A stretch of 64,000 bases of DNA from Hydractinia symbiolongicarpus. Taxonomy: Eukaryota > Cnidaria > Hydrozoa > Anthoathecata > Hydractiniidae. This document shows positions 1-13,200 of the stretch, in pieces. The stretch is taken from NCBI RefSeq assembly GCF_029227915.1, contig NC_079889.1, positions 3,844,001-3,908,000 on the forward strand. The letters run 5' to 3'. Under the pieces are notes generated by a model. The model was given only the letters and a program-made list of their open reading frames with translations. It was not told the origin of the DNA and ran no database searches. The first letter of the stretch is position 1. Each line of letters begins with the position of its first letter. Both the position numbers and the translations under genes were made by a program.

Positions 1-3000
1 GATGAAATCGAGTATATTAATTCAGGTTGGTCTACACACATACAATCCGTCATGAATTACTTTAAACCTAATAAAATGCCAATCATTTACTTAAAGTAAA
101 CAAACAGTGCAAAGAGATAATATATGTTTAACTGAAAAAAATTTAAATACCGAGCTGTATGCCTCTAAAAATCTTTCAGAGGTCATGCGTGACTTTTTGC
201 TATAATTTTTAATTTACGGACGTCATCTGCATTTTTTTACCTCGTCACTGCATTTAATCATTGCAACAAAGGTTGTCTGACTTAAACTAAAGTTGATATA
301 ATAATAACTGAAAATGCAATTTTTTTTGTTAAGTACAATGTAAGAGTCATTTGGTCAGAGTATGTAAGGCAAAGTTAAACCTCAGTGACTTTTTTGTTGA
401 TTGTTAGGTAGCAGTCTCGAAACTGTTAGGCCTATTGCAAAACATATAGTGGAAGGTGATGTCATGACAAAAGATGGAGACCAGGCGGTCCACACAGATA
501 AACGAGAAACAATTCGAGATGATTTAAGAGTTTGGCGAACTCGAGATGTTGCGTATGTTATAACACCAGAGAAAGGTAACTGCAGCTCATTTTGTGCTAA
601 ATGTATTGCTCGAGTCAATATATGTATTTAAGTTCTTTTTATAAAACAATGCTTTTGGATTAAACCCGTAACGGTGACTGTTGTTCAACAGTTGCTAAAC
701 AACTTTGAAGTTAATGGGAATTGATTATTATAATCATGCCCAGGTCATTTTTTGACTTGAATTATCTGCTTTTACGATGAAAAAATAGCATTGGTTTACT
801 AATCTTCATGAAAAACCAATATCCTTCAGAGGTAAATCTTGATTTCATACTTTTCAACAACAAATTATTTCTTTGAAAACAGTCAACATTTATTAGTTTT
901 TATTGAAAACGATACAACGCCCTACTGGCCTGATGTAGTTTGTGATGGATATTTTTATAATCAAAGTAGGGCAGTTTTATTACTAAATAAACAACAAATA
1001 TGGAAAAAAAACTTTTCGTTGATACAGTCAAGTTTAATATGATTACACTAAACGATTGTAACAATTAAGATCCTTAATAATCCGTTTAATAATTTTCTTT
1101 CGATTACATTGTATGGAAACTTAAGGTAGCTGACGTGATCCTTTTTGTAGAATCTGCGAGATCAAAAATAAAAGCTGCGATGGATGAGATTTCTGGTAAA
1201 AGTTGCGTGACATTCACAGAACGAAGCGTTGAGGAGAATTTTTTGCAATTTGTCAAGAGAGAAGGGTATGTAATTTTTCATTATCCCTTTTCTTTTCATA
1301 AGCGTATTGGTTTTTGCTTATCTGCCGCTAGACCGGAATTTGGAATAAATCCAGTAACTATAAAAGCGCATTCTTTATCAGCACATAAGGAATGCCGTTT
1401 AACCAAACGCCTAAATTGTAAAGCTAACCAGTCTCCATTGTGGCCATGTATTCTATTCAAGATGGTAGTGACATCTTGACTTTATGCTACGACCCACAAA
1501 ATTGCGACGGCTGAGATGCGTACGGCGGAGAATAATCTAACGATCGAATTTTGTGCAATGGACTGAACTGTGGATTTTTTCACAGCATAACGACGGACGG
1601 ACGGACGTATACGGGTATTATAATATAGAAAAAGACAATTCGAAGCTTAGTAAAACCCATCTGAATTCTTCAAGACAGAGTTAAAGCAGTATCCATATCT
1701 TTAATAGGTGTTGGTCATACATGGGCATGCAAAGTGGTGGACAAGAAATCTCACTTGGGGAGGGGTGCGATCGCAAAGAAATTATCGAGCATGAAATTCT
1801 CCATGCGTTAGGTTTCTTTCATGAGCAAAGCCGAAGAGATCGTGATAGTCATATCAATATCAATTGGGAAAATATCAAAGCAGGTAATTTTGCATTTAGT
1901 GCAACGACGATCAACGATGTATGTAAAAATCAAATCTGGTGACGTCTTCTGCTAATTTTGTAGAAATTACGTTGTTTGTTTGTTATAATTTTATTTTAAT
2001 TATTTAAAAAGACCTTGCTTGTTTGTTTCTTTACCATGCATTGGTGATATAAACTACATTACAATGTCGGTTGTATAAAACATTATAGGACTATATATCT
2101 TAGGATGGTAAAGTATATTTGGTACTCTTAAAAAGTCAATGTATTTGCTAGTTGAACATCTGAATACAAAAACGTAGTTACAAAGCATTAACACAAAATA
2201 AATTATAATTTTAATTTTACTATTTTTAAACCATTTTTCTCCTACAGTTGTGTTCTTTTTGTGGATGAAGCCTTCTGAAATCATTAAATAGTTGATATAT
2301 CCAAAAATATAATGACACGACACATGTAATATTTTCTTTAAGTTAACACGCATAGCGCAGTAGGTATGATACTCTGTTACTTCAAAAAAATGTAAAGTCC
2401 AAAACATCCAAGAAATGCGTCCCATCTTTCGATGGACTAGTCTCCTCTTTAATAAAAACAAAGTTTTTCCAGTGAAATTGAAAATTGTTTGAATTGTTAA
2501 CAGCTAGATTTAAACAAAACTTGCTGCTCCGCTCTGCATAAGCATCCTTGCGGCAAAATGTACTACTGCTAGGTCAAAATTAAAATTCTGGCAGAACGAT
2601 AACTAGCTGATTAGCAAAGTTACCTAAACTTTACAGCTCTGTTCTTTACATGCATTAACAAACATTGTATAGACAGTTTTTGCAATAACAATTCTCTTTC
2701 ATTTAAGACAAAAATCAGTTGTGTTAATCTTTTTTATATTTAGAGGACAGAAAGAACTTTCAGAAAGCAAAAGGTGGAGTAGTAAGCACCCTTGGTGTGC
2801 CGTATGATTTAACAAGTCTCATGCATTTTGGCAACACGGCTTTTGGCGATGGCAGAGTTACCATTGAGGCAGTGAAAGATCCAAGCATGAAGCTTGGTAA
2901 TAAAATTGGTCTTACAGAAAACGATGCAGAGCAGCTTAATATGTTATATCGATGCAATTGTGAGTAGAGATGTGTTTTATTAGTACAATCCACAAATGGG

Positions 3001-4559
3001 CTTCATCTGTGTATTATAGGTGCATTTTCATTTGACCAGAGATCTTCTCTTGTGTTACTCAATGTTTATGATATTAACTGATCTATGCTGATAATGATAT
3101 GATAGTGTTTATTATGCCACAGTCACAAAAAGTTGCCGTAGAAAATGAGAGAAGCATTTCTAGAAACATCATTAAACATACACTGCTAAAATAGCGAGAG
3201 GCCATCGCATTTTATTTTTTTCAGCAACTTTGAATTGTTCTTATAAGTCAATGTCAATATGATAGATGGTAAAGTCTGTCTGCTTCTTTTACCTTTTTTA
3301 TTTACATTACATCTTTACACCAGCTTGAAAATCCCCTTTGTAATCGTTTTGTTATATCATCATTTTGACTACATTATTTAGCTATTCCAAAGACTGGGTA
3401 TGGTCCTCTAAAGTTATGGTCTGAATGTGAATTTGGTGTTAAAAGAACATATCGGCTTTGCTACGGCAAGGAAGAATGTCCTCCACCTAATATAAATGGG
3501 ATACAACACACTAGAATGAAGTGTGATGAAAGTGAGCAAGCAGCTATGAAAGGTAGTATTCGCAAAACTTGTATCTAACCACCTGTTCTTTTACTTGACC
3601 ACTTTCCGGTTGTTTATACCTAAGTAAAATCTTTGAAACTTTAAAATTGCGAAAGAAAAGAATGCGGATCTTGCGTTTGCGAACTTCCCTTGTATTGCCA
3701 AACTTAATTTTCGCATATTTTAAACAAGGACGGACATTTTACTTTTTCTTTGGCTCTATTGCGATTTTCTTTTAAAAATTCAGTAAAACATTCACCTTGG
3801 ACATAATAAAGTAAAACATTAGCCCTTTATACAAAGTAACCAATTCTGATCTGTAAATCCCTATTTCCAAAAGGTCAATTATAGAAGTTTTATGCGCAAA
3901 ATTTACCTCACAAAAACAACTATTTAAACGTTTATTTTAGGTTGTTTTAATAACAAACCTGTTTCCCTGCTGTATCAAGAATTTGCAACCAAGGATTCAT
4001 GTAGAGTATCGTTTCAGCGTCAAACAAGAAATTTTGTCACTGCTAGTGCATTTCTTGAATGTATGAAACACGCAAAGAGAAGTGGAAAAAAGGTAGAAAA
4101 TATATTTTTTTGTAAAATTTAATTGGATCTGATAATTTCTACCCCCTATCCCTCAATCTTTTGATAGGTCAATTCTTAGAGTTTTTCCGATTCTATCAGA
4201 GTTCAAACCAATGACTTTAAGATAGATTGACATAGCACTGAACTTAGTATCCGCCCACCTGCAACTTAAGACGAATATTGCGTGAAATGCTAGTGGCATT
4301 TAGAAAGATCACTACAATCCGGTGATCATGTACCTAGCTAGCTATCTATGTTTTGCCTAGCTAACTACCTAGCTTTGTTTTACGTACTTGTAAATATAAA
4401 GCATTTGTTCTTTTCCAGGTGTTTGGCATAACCGAACTATGTAAGTGTCATTATGGCGACGACGAATTGGATTGGAACAGCAATGGAGAATCAGGCGATT
4501 GTGGAGATGGACATAGCAATTCGGCAAATGCAATCTATATTTATAAGATCTTAAAGTAG
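1..4559 (+). CDS. Astacin-family zinc metalloprotease with TSP1-like and WSC-like tail (5' partial)
   Basis: Secreted zinc endopeptidase of the astacin (M12A) family; the 5' end lies outside the window. Exons: <1-25, 408-575, 1130-1265, 1708-1883, 2744-2959, 3382-3552, 3941-4092, 4419-4559, joining in frame to 394 residues plus stop. The first 25 bases encode DEIEYINS, matching the second exon of the downstream paralogue in sequence and phase. The propeptide has VEGD, like the FxGD aspartate-switch motif. The catalytic domain has CWSYMG, the zinc site [15 protein letters not shown] and the Met-turn SLMHFG, so it should be active. After it come a TSP1-like Cys module (exon at 3382) and a WSC-like domain (GCF...CKCHYGDD) ending in a TAG stop. 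Family function is known; substrate and tissue are not visible. The intron at 1266-1707 carries a Helitron-like fragment. Confidence 0.9.
1500..1628. mobile_element. Chimeric Helitron-like fragment in astacin 1 intron
   Basis: The hairpin TGTGGATTTTTTCACA followed by ATAACGAC matches the 3' end of the window's Helitron-like family. It runs straight into an inverted 5' end (GTATACGGGTATTATAATATAGA), so two copies appear fused head to head. Boundaries are approximate. Confidence 0.5.
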
Positions 4560-5933
4560 CTAGTGTATATATCTATAATTTTGTATATATATGAATATTC
4601 AGAAGAGATTAGCTATAACAATTAGTGAGTTTGTTTGAACTAGTATTCGTGGTTGTTAAGCTGCCCGATAAACAGCTTTAAATTGAAATTGAAACATTAA
4701 AACAAAAATAACTTGCTTTATCATATGCTTTCTTTCCTGCCAGTGGAGTGTTTTCTTTCATAATAATTGTGCTGAGGTGCAAGGCTGTTGCTACCATTTT
4801 GCATTTCGTTGCTACCGTAAAAAACATTGCTAAAGGCAGGGGAAAAACTAAATAATGCTGGCTAGGGTAAAAAGTTATTATACCAAACCAAAAGTAACAT
4901 AAAAAGTGTGTTGTGCAACACACTGACTGGCTGAAAAAAAAATAGATATTAAATATTTCAGAATAGGAATAAATTCAAAATTTTTTCTAATTTTGTGGCA
5001 GTAAAAAAGAATCAAATCTCAATCCTTTAGTACCGTATTTTTTTAATAAGAGATCCACTTTGAAATACCATACGACTACAAAATTAGATTAAGTAAATTT
5101 ATTCGTCATCAGATATTAAAAGTTAACTATCGTTATACACATCCTTTCCCGAACATTGCCCGATCGGTTAGAACTTCATGTTGTAACCATCAACGAAAAT
5201 ATTTTTCGGAAAGATCAAAGAAATAAAAACTATCATTTTGGTTCACAAACAGACGTATACGGGTATTATAGGTATTTAGCAACTTGTAATAATAACAAAA
5301 ATAGGGTTGTCAAGGCAACCTTATTGAAAAATGTGGTCACAGGAAAGACCAAGATTTGTAGCGTTGTTTTTACTGGACTTCTATAAATTATCTCAAGAGG
5401 TTATTTTTTAATAATATAAGAACCGTTAGATACGCAAAATTTACGCCCTAACCAGTTCAATCGGCTCAAAGTAGTGAGCATTAAATTCAAGTGTTCTTAA
5501 AAAAATGAAGTGATAGTAAAATTGCTGCCGTCAGCAAGTTTATAACCCCGTCATTCATTTTACTTTATGTTATACCATATCTCCTAAATTTGATCAACTA
5601 TAGGAAAATAGGGACATTTAATCTAAAGCAAAAAGACAGGAATTGTGCTATATAACATTACCAGCTGGCCTTTTCGCGTTACTTTCTTGATAAAATATGC
5701 AGTATGTGTAAACGGGAAAGACGAATATTAAGGAGACGAAAGTCCAGCATTTTTACACAAGCACTGCTATGGTAATTTAAACATTAAAAGGAATAACTGA
5801 CAAAAATCTACATTAAAATTATAAAAAGCCTTACTCGTGTGTTATTAAATACGGTGGTCCGTATGTGAAAATTTTAACTATATTTAAAAAAAAGAAGTTT
5901 TTACATTATTACGACATCGACATATACGTGATA

Positions 5934-6691
5934 CAGTATTCTTTTCAATTACCGGACACTCTAAAAAGCGGGCACCTCTGATTAGCGGACACTTTGGTCA
6001 TACACCGGCCGTTTTCTGATCAAAGTCTCATAAAAAACTGTCCAAAAAGCGGACACTTAATTAGCGGAAACTCTAATTAGCGGACAATATTTTTTGCACC
6101 AAAGGACAAATATGGCTTTTTTTTTCTCTCCAATTAGCGGACAGTCCAAAAAAATGAAAAGCGAGCAAAGAAAAATAGACAAAAATGAATAGTTCAGATG
6201 AAGTAGAATGGCAAGTAAGCTGCCTAGAAAAATGTGTAGATGAATATACTCGTAAAAAGTCTGTAAATATAGATTTCATCTGATGACGATGACGAAGATG
6301 GTGATAATTGAGCTTATAGAACTAAACGATCTCAATAGAGAGGAAAGAGAAACTTTTTCCCCTATTAAGAAGAGACTAGAGATCGTCAAGATGAATAGCA
6401 GAAAACAACATTTAAATAAAGTCTTTTTAAAATAAAATCTTTAATATTTATCCATGATTTTTTAAAACTTGTTTGAAAGACTTTAAAGTTCTGTGAAGAT
6501 TGAAAGTTTGTTTCGTTATTATTATGGTAATATTATATTATCATTTTTTTTTTTTCCTTTGTGATACAAAAATCGGCTTTATTTTCTAATTTGCGGCTTA
6601 AAGTGTAAAAACTTTCCAAAAGGTGGACACTTCCAATTAGCGGACACTTTGGTCACACACCGATGGTGTCCGTTAATTGGAGGGTATACTG
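5934..6691. mobile_element. Pogo/Tigger-like non-autonomous DNA transposon
   Basis: A 758-bp element flanked by TA on both sides (5932-5933 and 6692-6693). The left end starts CAGTATTCTTTTCAATTACC and the right end, read in reverse, starts CAGTATACCCTCCAATTAAC. Both ends contain repeated AATTAGCGGACAC units. CAGT termini with a TA target duplication fit pogo/Tigger elements of the Tc1/mariner superfamily. A short interior + strand frame from 6186 (MNSSDEVEWQVSC), followed by an acidic stretch, may be a remnant of a transposase C-terminus; that reading is inference. Confidence 0.7.
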
Positions 6692-6725
6692 TATATTTGC
6701 GACATTTTCGCCGCTTAGAAAATAA

Positions 6726-6769
6726 GTAGCGAATAAGTCGGGGATATTTTGACCCGACTTATTCGCGAC
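6726..6769. repeat. Inverted repeat (17-bp arms)
   Basis: GTAGCGAATAAGTCGGG is followed after a short AT-rich loop by its near-perfect reverse complement CCCGACTTATTCGCGAC. It lies just outside the right end of the pogo-like element and is probably the core of a separate palindromic MITE. Confidence 0.6.
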
Positions 6770-8189
6770 TTATTCGTAACTAATTTTTAAGTGGCGAATA
6801 AATAATGTGAAATCTTTTTTTTCAAAAAAATTTGTCGTTAAAAACTTCACAGAAATGGGCCACTGTAATTCAGCCATGTTTGACCATGTATTCTAAGAGA
6901 AATTGTCATTTAAAAAGACAGAGTATAGGCTTATAGTTAGCAAATTATTTCATGAAGAAATTTGTATACAAGGAACACTCTTTAAATGAAGAATTTAATT
7001 TACCTTAAAAATGATTTTGATGTTATTGTAGCTCTTTAACACAAAGTTATATCAATTCGATGGTTGTAAAAAAAGTTATAGAAAACAGTTTATATCAGTA
7101 TAAGCTTAACCCTACACACGAGAAAGCATGTTGTCTATGTTTGTTAGGAAAGTAATATCTTGAAAGCGCTGAAATGTTCTTCTCATTAAAAAAACAACTT
7201 ACATTGCAAAAAAGTGACTAGAATTAGCAAACTAACGCTAAATTTTTTATTTTTCATGGCGCATACTTATTCTTCAACAAGTCTTGAGATAATACCAATA
7301 CTAAAGTTGTAGAATGGTGAAGAAAATTTAAGCACTTAGGCACTTATAATTGAAACAAGAAAAATGTACCGACCTATGGAAGCATGTCGAACGAAGTCAT
7401 TAGAAAACTTTAGGGTAGTTAACATTTTAAACATTGATATTGCTTTAACAAAATGAAAAGTAACTTTAAATAACATTTAAGACGAAAAAAAGTTATATTG
7501 GAAATGAATTCAAACTTCTTTCATGTTATCCAATTGGAACTACTGATCACCAACAAATACATTCTTTGAAATAACTTAATTCTCAGGTCAAATTCGTTTA
7601 ATATGCTGAAAGTAAAATTGATTTTTTTATGTTCAGCACGCTCTGATAGTTCCAATCTCTCACAGTGTGAATTAAAAAAAGAAATAAGCTTCGAACATTA
7701 CCAAAACAAACATGATAAAATATAAAAGCAAGAGATAAATAAACAAGACAGGAATCATATGGTGAGTTTTCTATTATTAATGTATTGCTATTAAGGCCAT
7801 CTGCAATTGTCTTTTCCCCATAAACCTTTTTTTAAATCAACTGTAATTCAAATAAAATCATACTAGCTTTACTGGAGTGATTCGTGGTTATAAAATACTA
7901 TGAAATTTATCACTTTCTTCAAAATAGGAATAACAAGAATACTTTCAATTGAAAACTAAATATGCTTTAGGGTGATTAATGCTAAATACAAAATAGATTA
8001 GGTGATCATTTAAAAATAGCCATTTAGAGATGGAATTTATCATTATTAACACTGAAGTTTGAATATTATTGTGCAGAATTAAAAAAGAACAACACAGTTA
8101 AATGAATAACACGAAAGATAAATAATCTGGAAAAGTAATAGTGTATTTCAGCCTTTAAAAAGACTTGCTTATTCGTCAACTTGTCTCCA

Positions 8190-8256
8190 ACCTCGTCTCC
8201 AGGGTTTTTCGCCTTTTTGACGGCGGGCCGCAAAATTACCCCTGGTACAGGCTGGT
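8190..8256 (-). repeat. Short interspersed repeat, copy 1
   Basis: Reads in reverse as CAGCCTGTACCAGGGG, then CCGTCAAAAAGGCGAAAAACCCTGG. A second copy lies at about 9999-10075 in the opposite orientation. The CCAGGG and CCCTGG ends make it partly palindromic, consistent with a small MITE. Confidence 0.5.
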
Positions 8257-9998
8257 GAGTTCTGTAATGCGATTGGCTCACACCCGACATAGATAATTCA
8301 TTCATGCGTTATAATATATCCAACAATTTAATATAAAGATGGCGGATTTTGTTACAAAAACATTGACAGATTATGAGGGGAAATGTTAAGAAAGATTGAC
8401 TAAAAAAGGGTGAGCTAAACAGTAAATATTTTTACGAAAGATGTTATTTTGGCAGATTTCCATTGTTGACATTTTAAATGATAATAAGGTTCTTCTTTAA
8501 GCTTAGTAAAAAATATGACTTTGGCTATTTAGCTAACTGGATGAGAAAATACTTGCTAGCTATTTTTGCTAACATGAGGCAGGCATACTTAGCCATAAAT
8601 AAAGTAAAAAAATCTTATTTTTTATTCATTTTTTTACTTAAAAAAACAAGTGCTCTTTCAAAAGTATAGTTTTAGTCAGATCAGCTAAATGCGTCTTCCA
8701 ATTATTATAAACAACTGATGTGACTGCTTAACAAATTTTGTTGGTCTATCATGTATAGCTAGCAAACAGAAACGTCACACTTGTGCAAAATTTAGTCACA
8801 CCAGTCATAGGTAGAAAAATGTCACGTTTCGAGACAAAATTTGTGTCTGAAAACACCACAAAAAAGATTTACATCTAAACACATACAAACCAGAGAAAAT
8901 AAAATTTAGTTTTTATGTATGTCAGATATTTTTAGTTATTTTAGTGTACGATCTACATGTAGAATTTGTTTTTTACCTTTTGATTTACACAAAAGTATCA
9001 AAAAATGTCATCTTGTGTGCTTAATATATGGCCCTGATATATCTTTTTCTCATATTAGAGCACCAGTTTGCCTTTGGTATGGAATGAATATAGAAATGAA
9101 TAGACAAGGTCATTGAATTTGAAATATTACGGGTAATAAGGGTGCGTGGTGCTAGATTTGCTACGATGGGTTACAAGAGGTGGGGAGTAGTAAAAAAATG
9201 ACTAACTTGAGTGCTGCGTAATGTTACACAATATATAACACATTCAAATGATAGTAGATTAATCTATCCCTTGAGTCAAGCACTGTAAGTTTTTAGCTAA
9301 TTGTTTTTGGCATGTAGCACCTTTATTTACCAACACAGTTCAGGAAATGTGGACCAGACCTTGATCCATCGGATCACCTAGGAAACTATAGTTCAACTGG
9401 GAAAGTTGATAGCTGAGGAAAGGGAAGAGATCGTAGCGTAGCGTAGTTACAAGGACTAAAGGTAGCTAAGCATAACGTTAATTTTGACCCCAATTTAAAC
9501 CTAATATTTTCAATTTGGTTGCTTATAAAAAATTATTTAGCTAACATTTATAGGACATTAAAAATATATTTTATACTTAGCTAACTGACTAGCTATCTAA
9601 GTTACATTTGGTTTTGTTTCCTTATTGAACATATAACTAGCTACATGCCACAATCTAACACTTAAACATTTTGCATGTAAAATATTAGCTAAATGTTGCC
9701 TTGTCAGCATATCCAAACAAAATCAGCTGTATCTAATCACATATTTTGTTTATAATTGATAAATAATGCTTCTTGAAAGATTCAATCACTATAAAATATA
9801 GTTCCAGGGTGAACAAATAATAACTTGGTTTGAAATAAAACTTTCTAAAGTCAAGCGTCGAAAAACATAAACAGCCAAAAGACATTGTCCCCGCCATGTG
9901 TGAAGGACTCGATCGATTTGCTTTTACTAGCCGCAGAAACTGTAACGTTGAGACCAACTTATTAATTATAGTAGCCAATATACTGGTTGTGAAAAGCA

Positions 9999-10075
9999 GC
10001 CTGTACCAGGGTCTGGTTTAGCCGTCAAGTAAGCGCTAGCGGTTTTGACATAGGCAAAAAACCCTGGGCACAAGG
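9999..10075 (+). repeat. Short interspersed repeat, copy 2
   Basis: Starts CAGCCTGTACCAGGG and ends GCAAAAAACCCTGGGCAC. It matches the copy near 8190-8256 in inverted orientation and lies about 200 bp upstream of the second astacin start codon. Confidence 0.5.
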
Positions 10076-10274
10076 ATGAACTCTTCTCTCAAATTACATA
10101 TCCAAGGCTAGGATGCGCTAAAAATGTAGACTGAACATATATATTCCAAATTCGGAGAGCATGATTGTCTTGAGGCAAACAGCTTTTAGTACTGATCTTT
10201 GTTTAATTATAAGTATGGCTACTCCCTAGCCTTTTTTATTTAGTTGCAATAGGTCAAACAACGAATTACAATGA

Positions 10275-13200
10275 ATGATGATGGATAGACTATTCACTCT
10301 ATTCTGCATAACAATTACTTTGGCAGTCCGGAATCCTGCTATTGGCATTGGTATTCATGTTCTATCAGAAGGTAATGTCATCAAAAATTATATTTGAATT
10401 ATTTCCTTAAATTTCCATCAGTGTTTCTATTTTACCTACACAATTGCCAAAATACAGCTTTAACTCCTTCATCCGCTCTAGAGAGAGCGAATCTTCAGAT
10501 AGACGCAGCGTTCGTAATGGCTTGGGATGCCCTCGTCCTCCTTTTTACTATATTATGTCCAGGATGAAGCATTTCGCTATGTAGCCGTTTGACTGTGGAA
10601 AACTCCACAAGAATTCGCGGATCGCAACTCACAACTTTATATTTGTTTACTTGACAGCGACCACATGATGTCATATAGACTAGTTGGTAACAAGTGGATA
10701 AATCCACGAGTTCACCCTCCTTCAAAGATCGCATTTCGTGTTTCCGTAGCACGACGTTTCTTTTTTCCGACAGAATACGGCTATTGTTAATATAGAGACT
10801 AGTTGTTAGCCCGTGAAAAATCCGTGGGAACTTTCCCATCACATCAAAGTCGATAAGCAATATCGCATTTGTTATTTGTAGCTTCAACACTTCGTGGGTG
10901 ATTAACACCGTCACAAACGGACAGACGAACAACAGCTACTATTATAGAGAGATGTCGTTAACACGCGGAAGCATCCACAGGGTCGCCTGTCTTAAAATCC
11001 ACGCTATTTCGTTTGCTCGTAGCACGACGTTTTTTTTGTGGTCAGACAGACAGAATAACAGCTATTATTAAAGAGATTATTACTAAAAATTCTAATGAAA
11101 GCATCACTGGGACAGTTTTATTAGAATGATAAACTTAGGAAAAGAGCAATTAAACAGATTTTTCCCTCATTTAATGGCTTGTTTTTTTGCTTTATAATCA
11201 ATCTTCAAATTTCGATTACAAGTTGTTATTTGTTAAAAACTACGAGTACCTCTAAGATCCAATATCTGCATATCTACTTATATTTATTATTACAATTATA
11301 ATATTTATTTCAGAGTTCAAGCTTATGAAAGATGATAGTGCTTTCGACGAAATAGAAGAATATAATGAAGGTTTGACTTTAAAGTATATGAAATTAGTTA
11401 CTTGACAATGTTAAAGAATACCATGAGAGAAATATTTCAGAAATATATTAATACAATGATAACTGATTACCCCAGGCTATACAGAAAAATATTGCCCGAG
11501 GTCTAACTGCCGACCGAGCTTGCAAGGTCGGTGTAATGACTAAGGGCGATAGTGGATAAGAGAATGCCTAAAAACCCGTATTGCCCGCTTGATAAATCCA
11601 GACGGTTAACAATAAAAATATATAAGCTATAAGGTAAGGTATTACGTACATTCAGGAAGCAACAGATTATCACACAATAATCTTTCCGAAATAAAGTTTA
11701 AATTTCTAATCTTGCAGAAGTTGGTTTGGAACATAACCATCCTCCTGGCAAGCATATTATTGAAGGTGATATGATGGAGGATGACAAAGGCCCACCTGTG
11801 CGATATGGTTACAAACGTGGAACTATAAGGAACGATTTGAAGTTGTGGAGAACAAGGACGATTCCTTACGTAATATCGCCTGAAAGAGGTCAGTTCGCCT
11901 TAAATTAATGATTTTCTTCTGTGAAGAAAATATATTAGGCACGCCAACATTTTTGTTCATTTATCTAAAAATGTAACAGAGCATATTCGCTAAAAACCGA
12001 CCAGCTAGGTCTTAATTCTTAATTGTTATACCTCCAAAAAATTTAATTGGGTTGGGTACGATAATGATATCCCCCAATTTGGTCTAGCTGTGTCAATTCT
12101 AATCTAAAATTTACACCGTTCTCCGGTCTTTTTTGGTTTTTCAACTGTCTATATTTTGTCACTGTGGTACATTGATAAAGCTAGAACTACTTTATTGTTT
12201 ATAACCTCTTCTGTGAAGCACTTAAATACAAACTGAATTCCAGCTGGACACTTTCCTGAAATGACACTGTACTTCCTACCAAAGCTGAAAAACCACAGCT
12301 GTGTTACTACTTGGCCCTTTCCTACACACTTTACAACTTGGCTGAATGAAAATAGTGATAATTTTTGTTTAAACAACGCAAATAACATCTGTGATTCTCT
12401 TAACTCAAACATTGTTGTGTTGGTTCTAAACCACACAATAAAAAATATTTTTTCACACTTCTCTCTCTGTATTTTACATTTCAGCTGATGTTACGATTGA
12501 AATTGAAAATGGAATGCGCGAAATCTCAAGCAAGACATGTTTGAGGTTTGTGAAGAGAACAGTAGAAGAAAATTACATTAATTTTGTAAAAAGCAAAGGG
12601 TATGTTGCTAAATACGGTACATGAAATACTGAAGACACTTTGATTGTTCAACATAAAAAACACATTTCAGTGAACTCTTCAAAAAATATATTTTAAGTTG
12701 TCCTGTTCCACTCTATCAAGAGATTTTTGATAACAAAAATATGCAAGAGACGAACTAAACTATCCTTTCTTTAAAATAAAATAGATGTTGGTCCTACACG
12801 GGAATGCAGTCAGGAGGCCAAGAAATTTCCGTTGGTAATGGATGTGAAGCAAAAGAAGTTATCGTACATGAGATCTTACATGCCTTGGGGTTTTACCACG
12901 AACAATCGCGAGCCGACAGGGATGATTTCGTCCAGATATTTTGGAAGAACATTAAGCCACGTACGACAACTTTTGTTTCTTCTGCATTATTTGGTAACGG
13001 TTAGAGTACGTGAGCATTTACAGCTAAGTTATATTGATAACGCAACACACAAATGAAGATAATATTAGCATGTATTACAGGTGCTGAGAAATAAACATTG
13101 CTTCAACACTATTGCTAACTGCTTTCGGGTTATGAGAAAGAAATTAGGTTTTCGGGCAGTTTTTTTCTGTTAAATCATAAGATCAAAATACGAAAACATA

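Larger units (their letters stand above)
4560..10274. other. Intergenic region between the two astacin genes
   Basis: No exon with coding character was found here on either strand. The region holds a pogo/Tigger-type MITE (5934-6691), a strong inverted repeat beside it (6726-6769), and two inverted copies of a roughly 70-bp repeat (about 8190-8256 and 9999-10075). A fragment of the Helitron-like 5' end lies near 5250-5270. The longest frames (4678-4923 and 9733-9978, both -) are AT-rich and resemble nothing known. Confidence 0.6.

Noticed and set aside
2054-2461. 135-codon frame on the - strand
   Set aside because: It lies in the large intron of astacin 1 between two confident exons, is rich in residues expected from AT-rich DNA, and shows no domain or splice context.
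10495-10932. 145-codon frame on the - strand
   Set aside because: It coincides with the tandem Helitron-like copies in astacin 2 intron 1; parts of the same translation recur in other copies, so it is repeat translation, not a gene.
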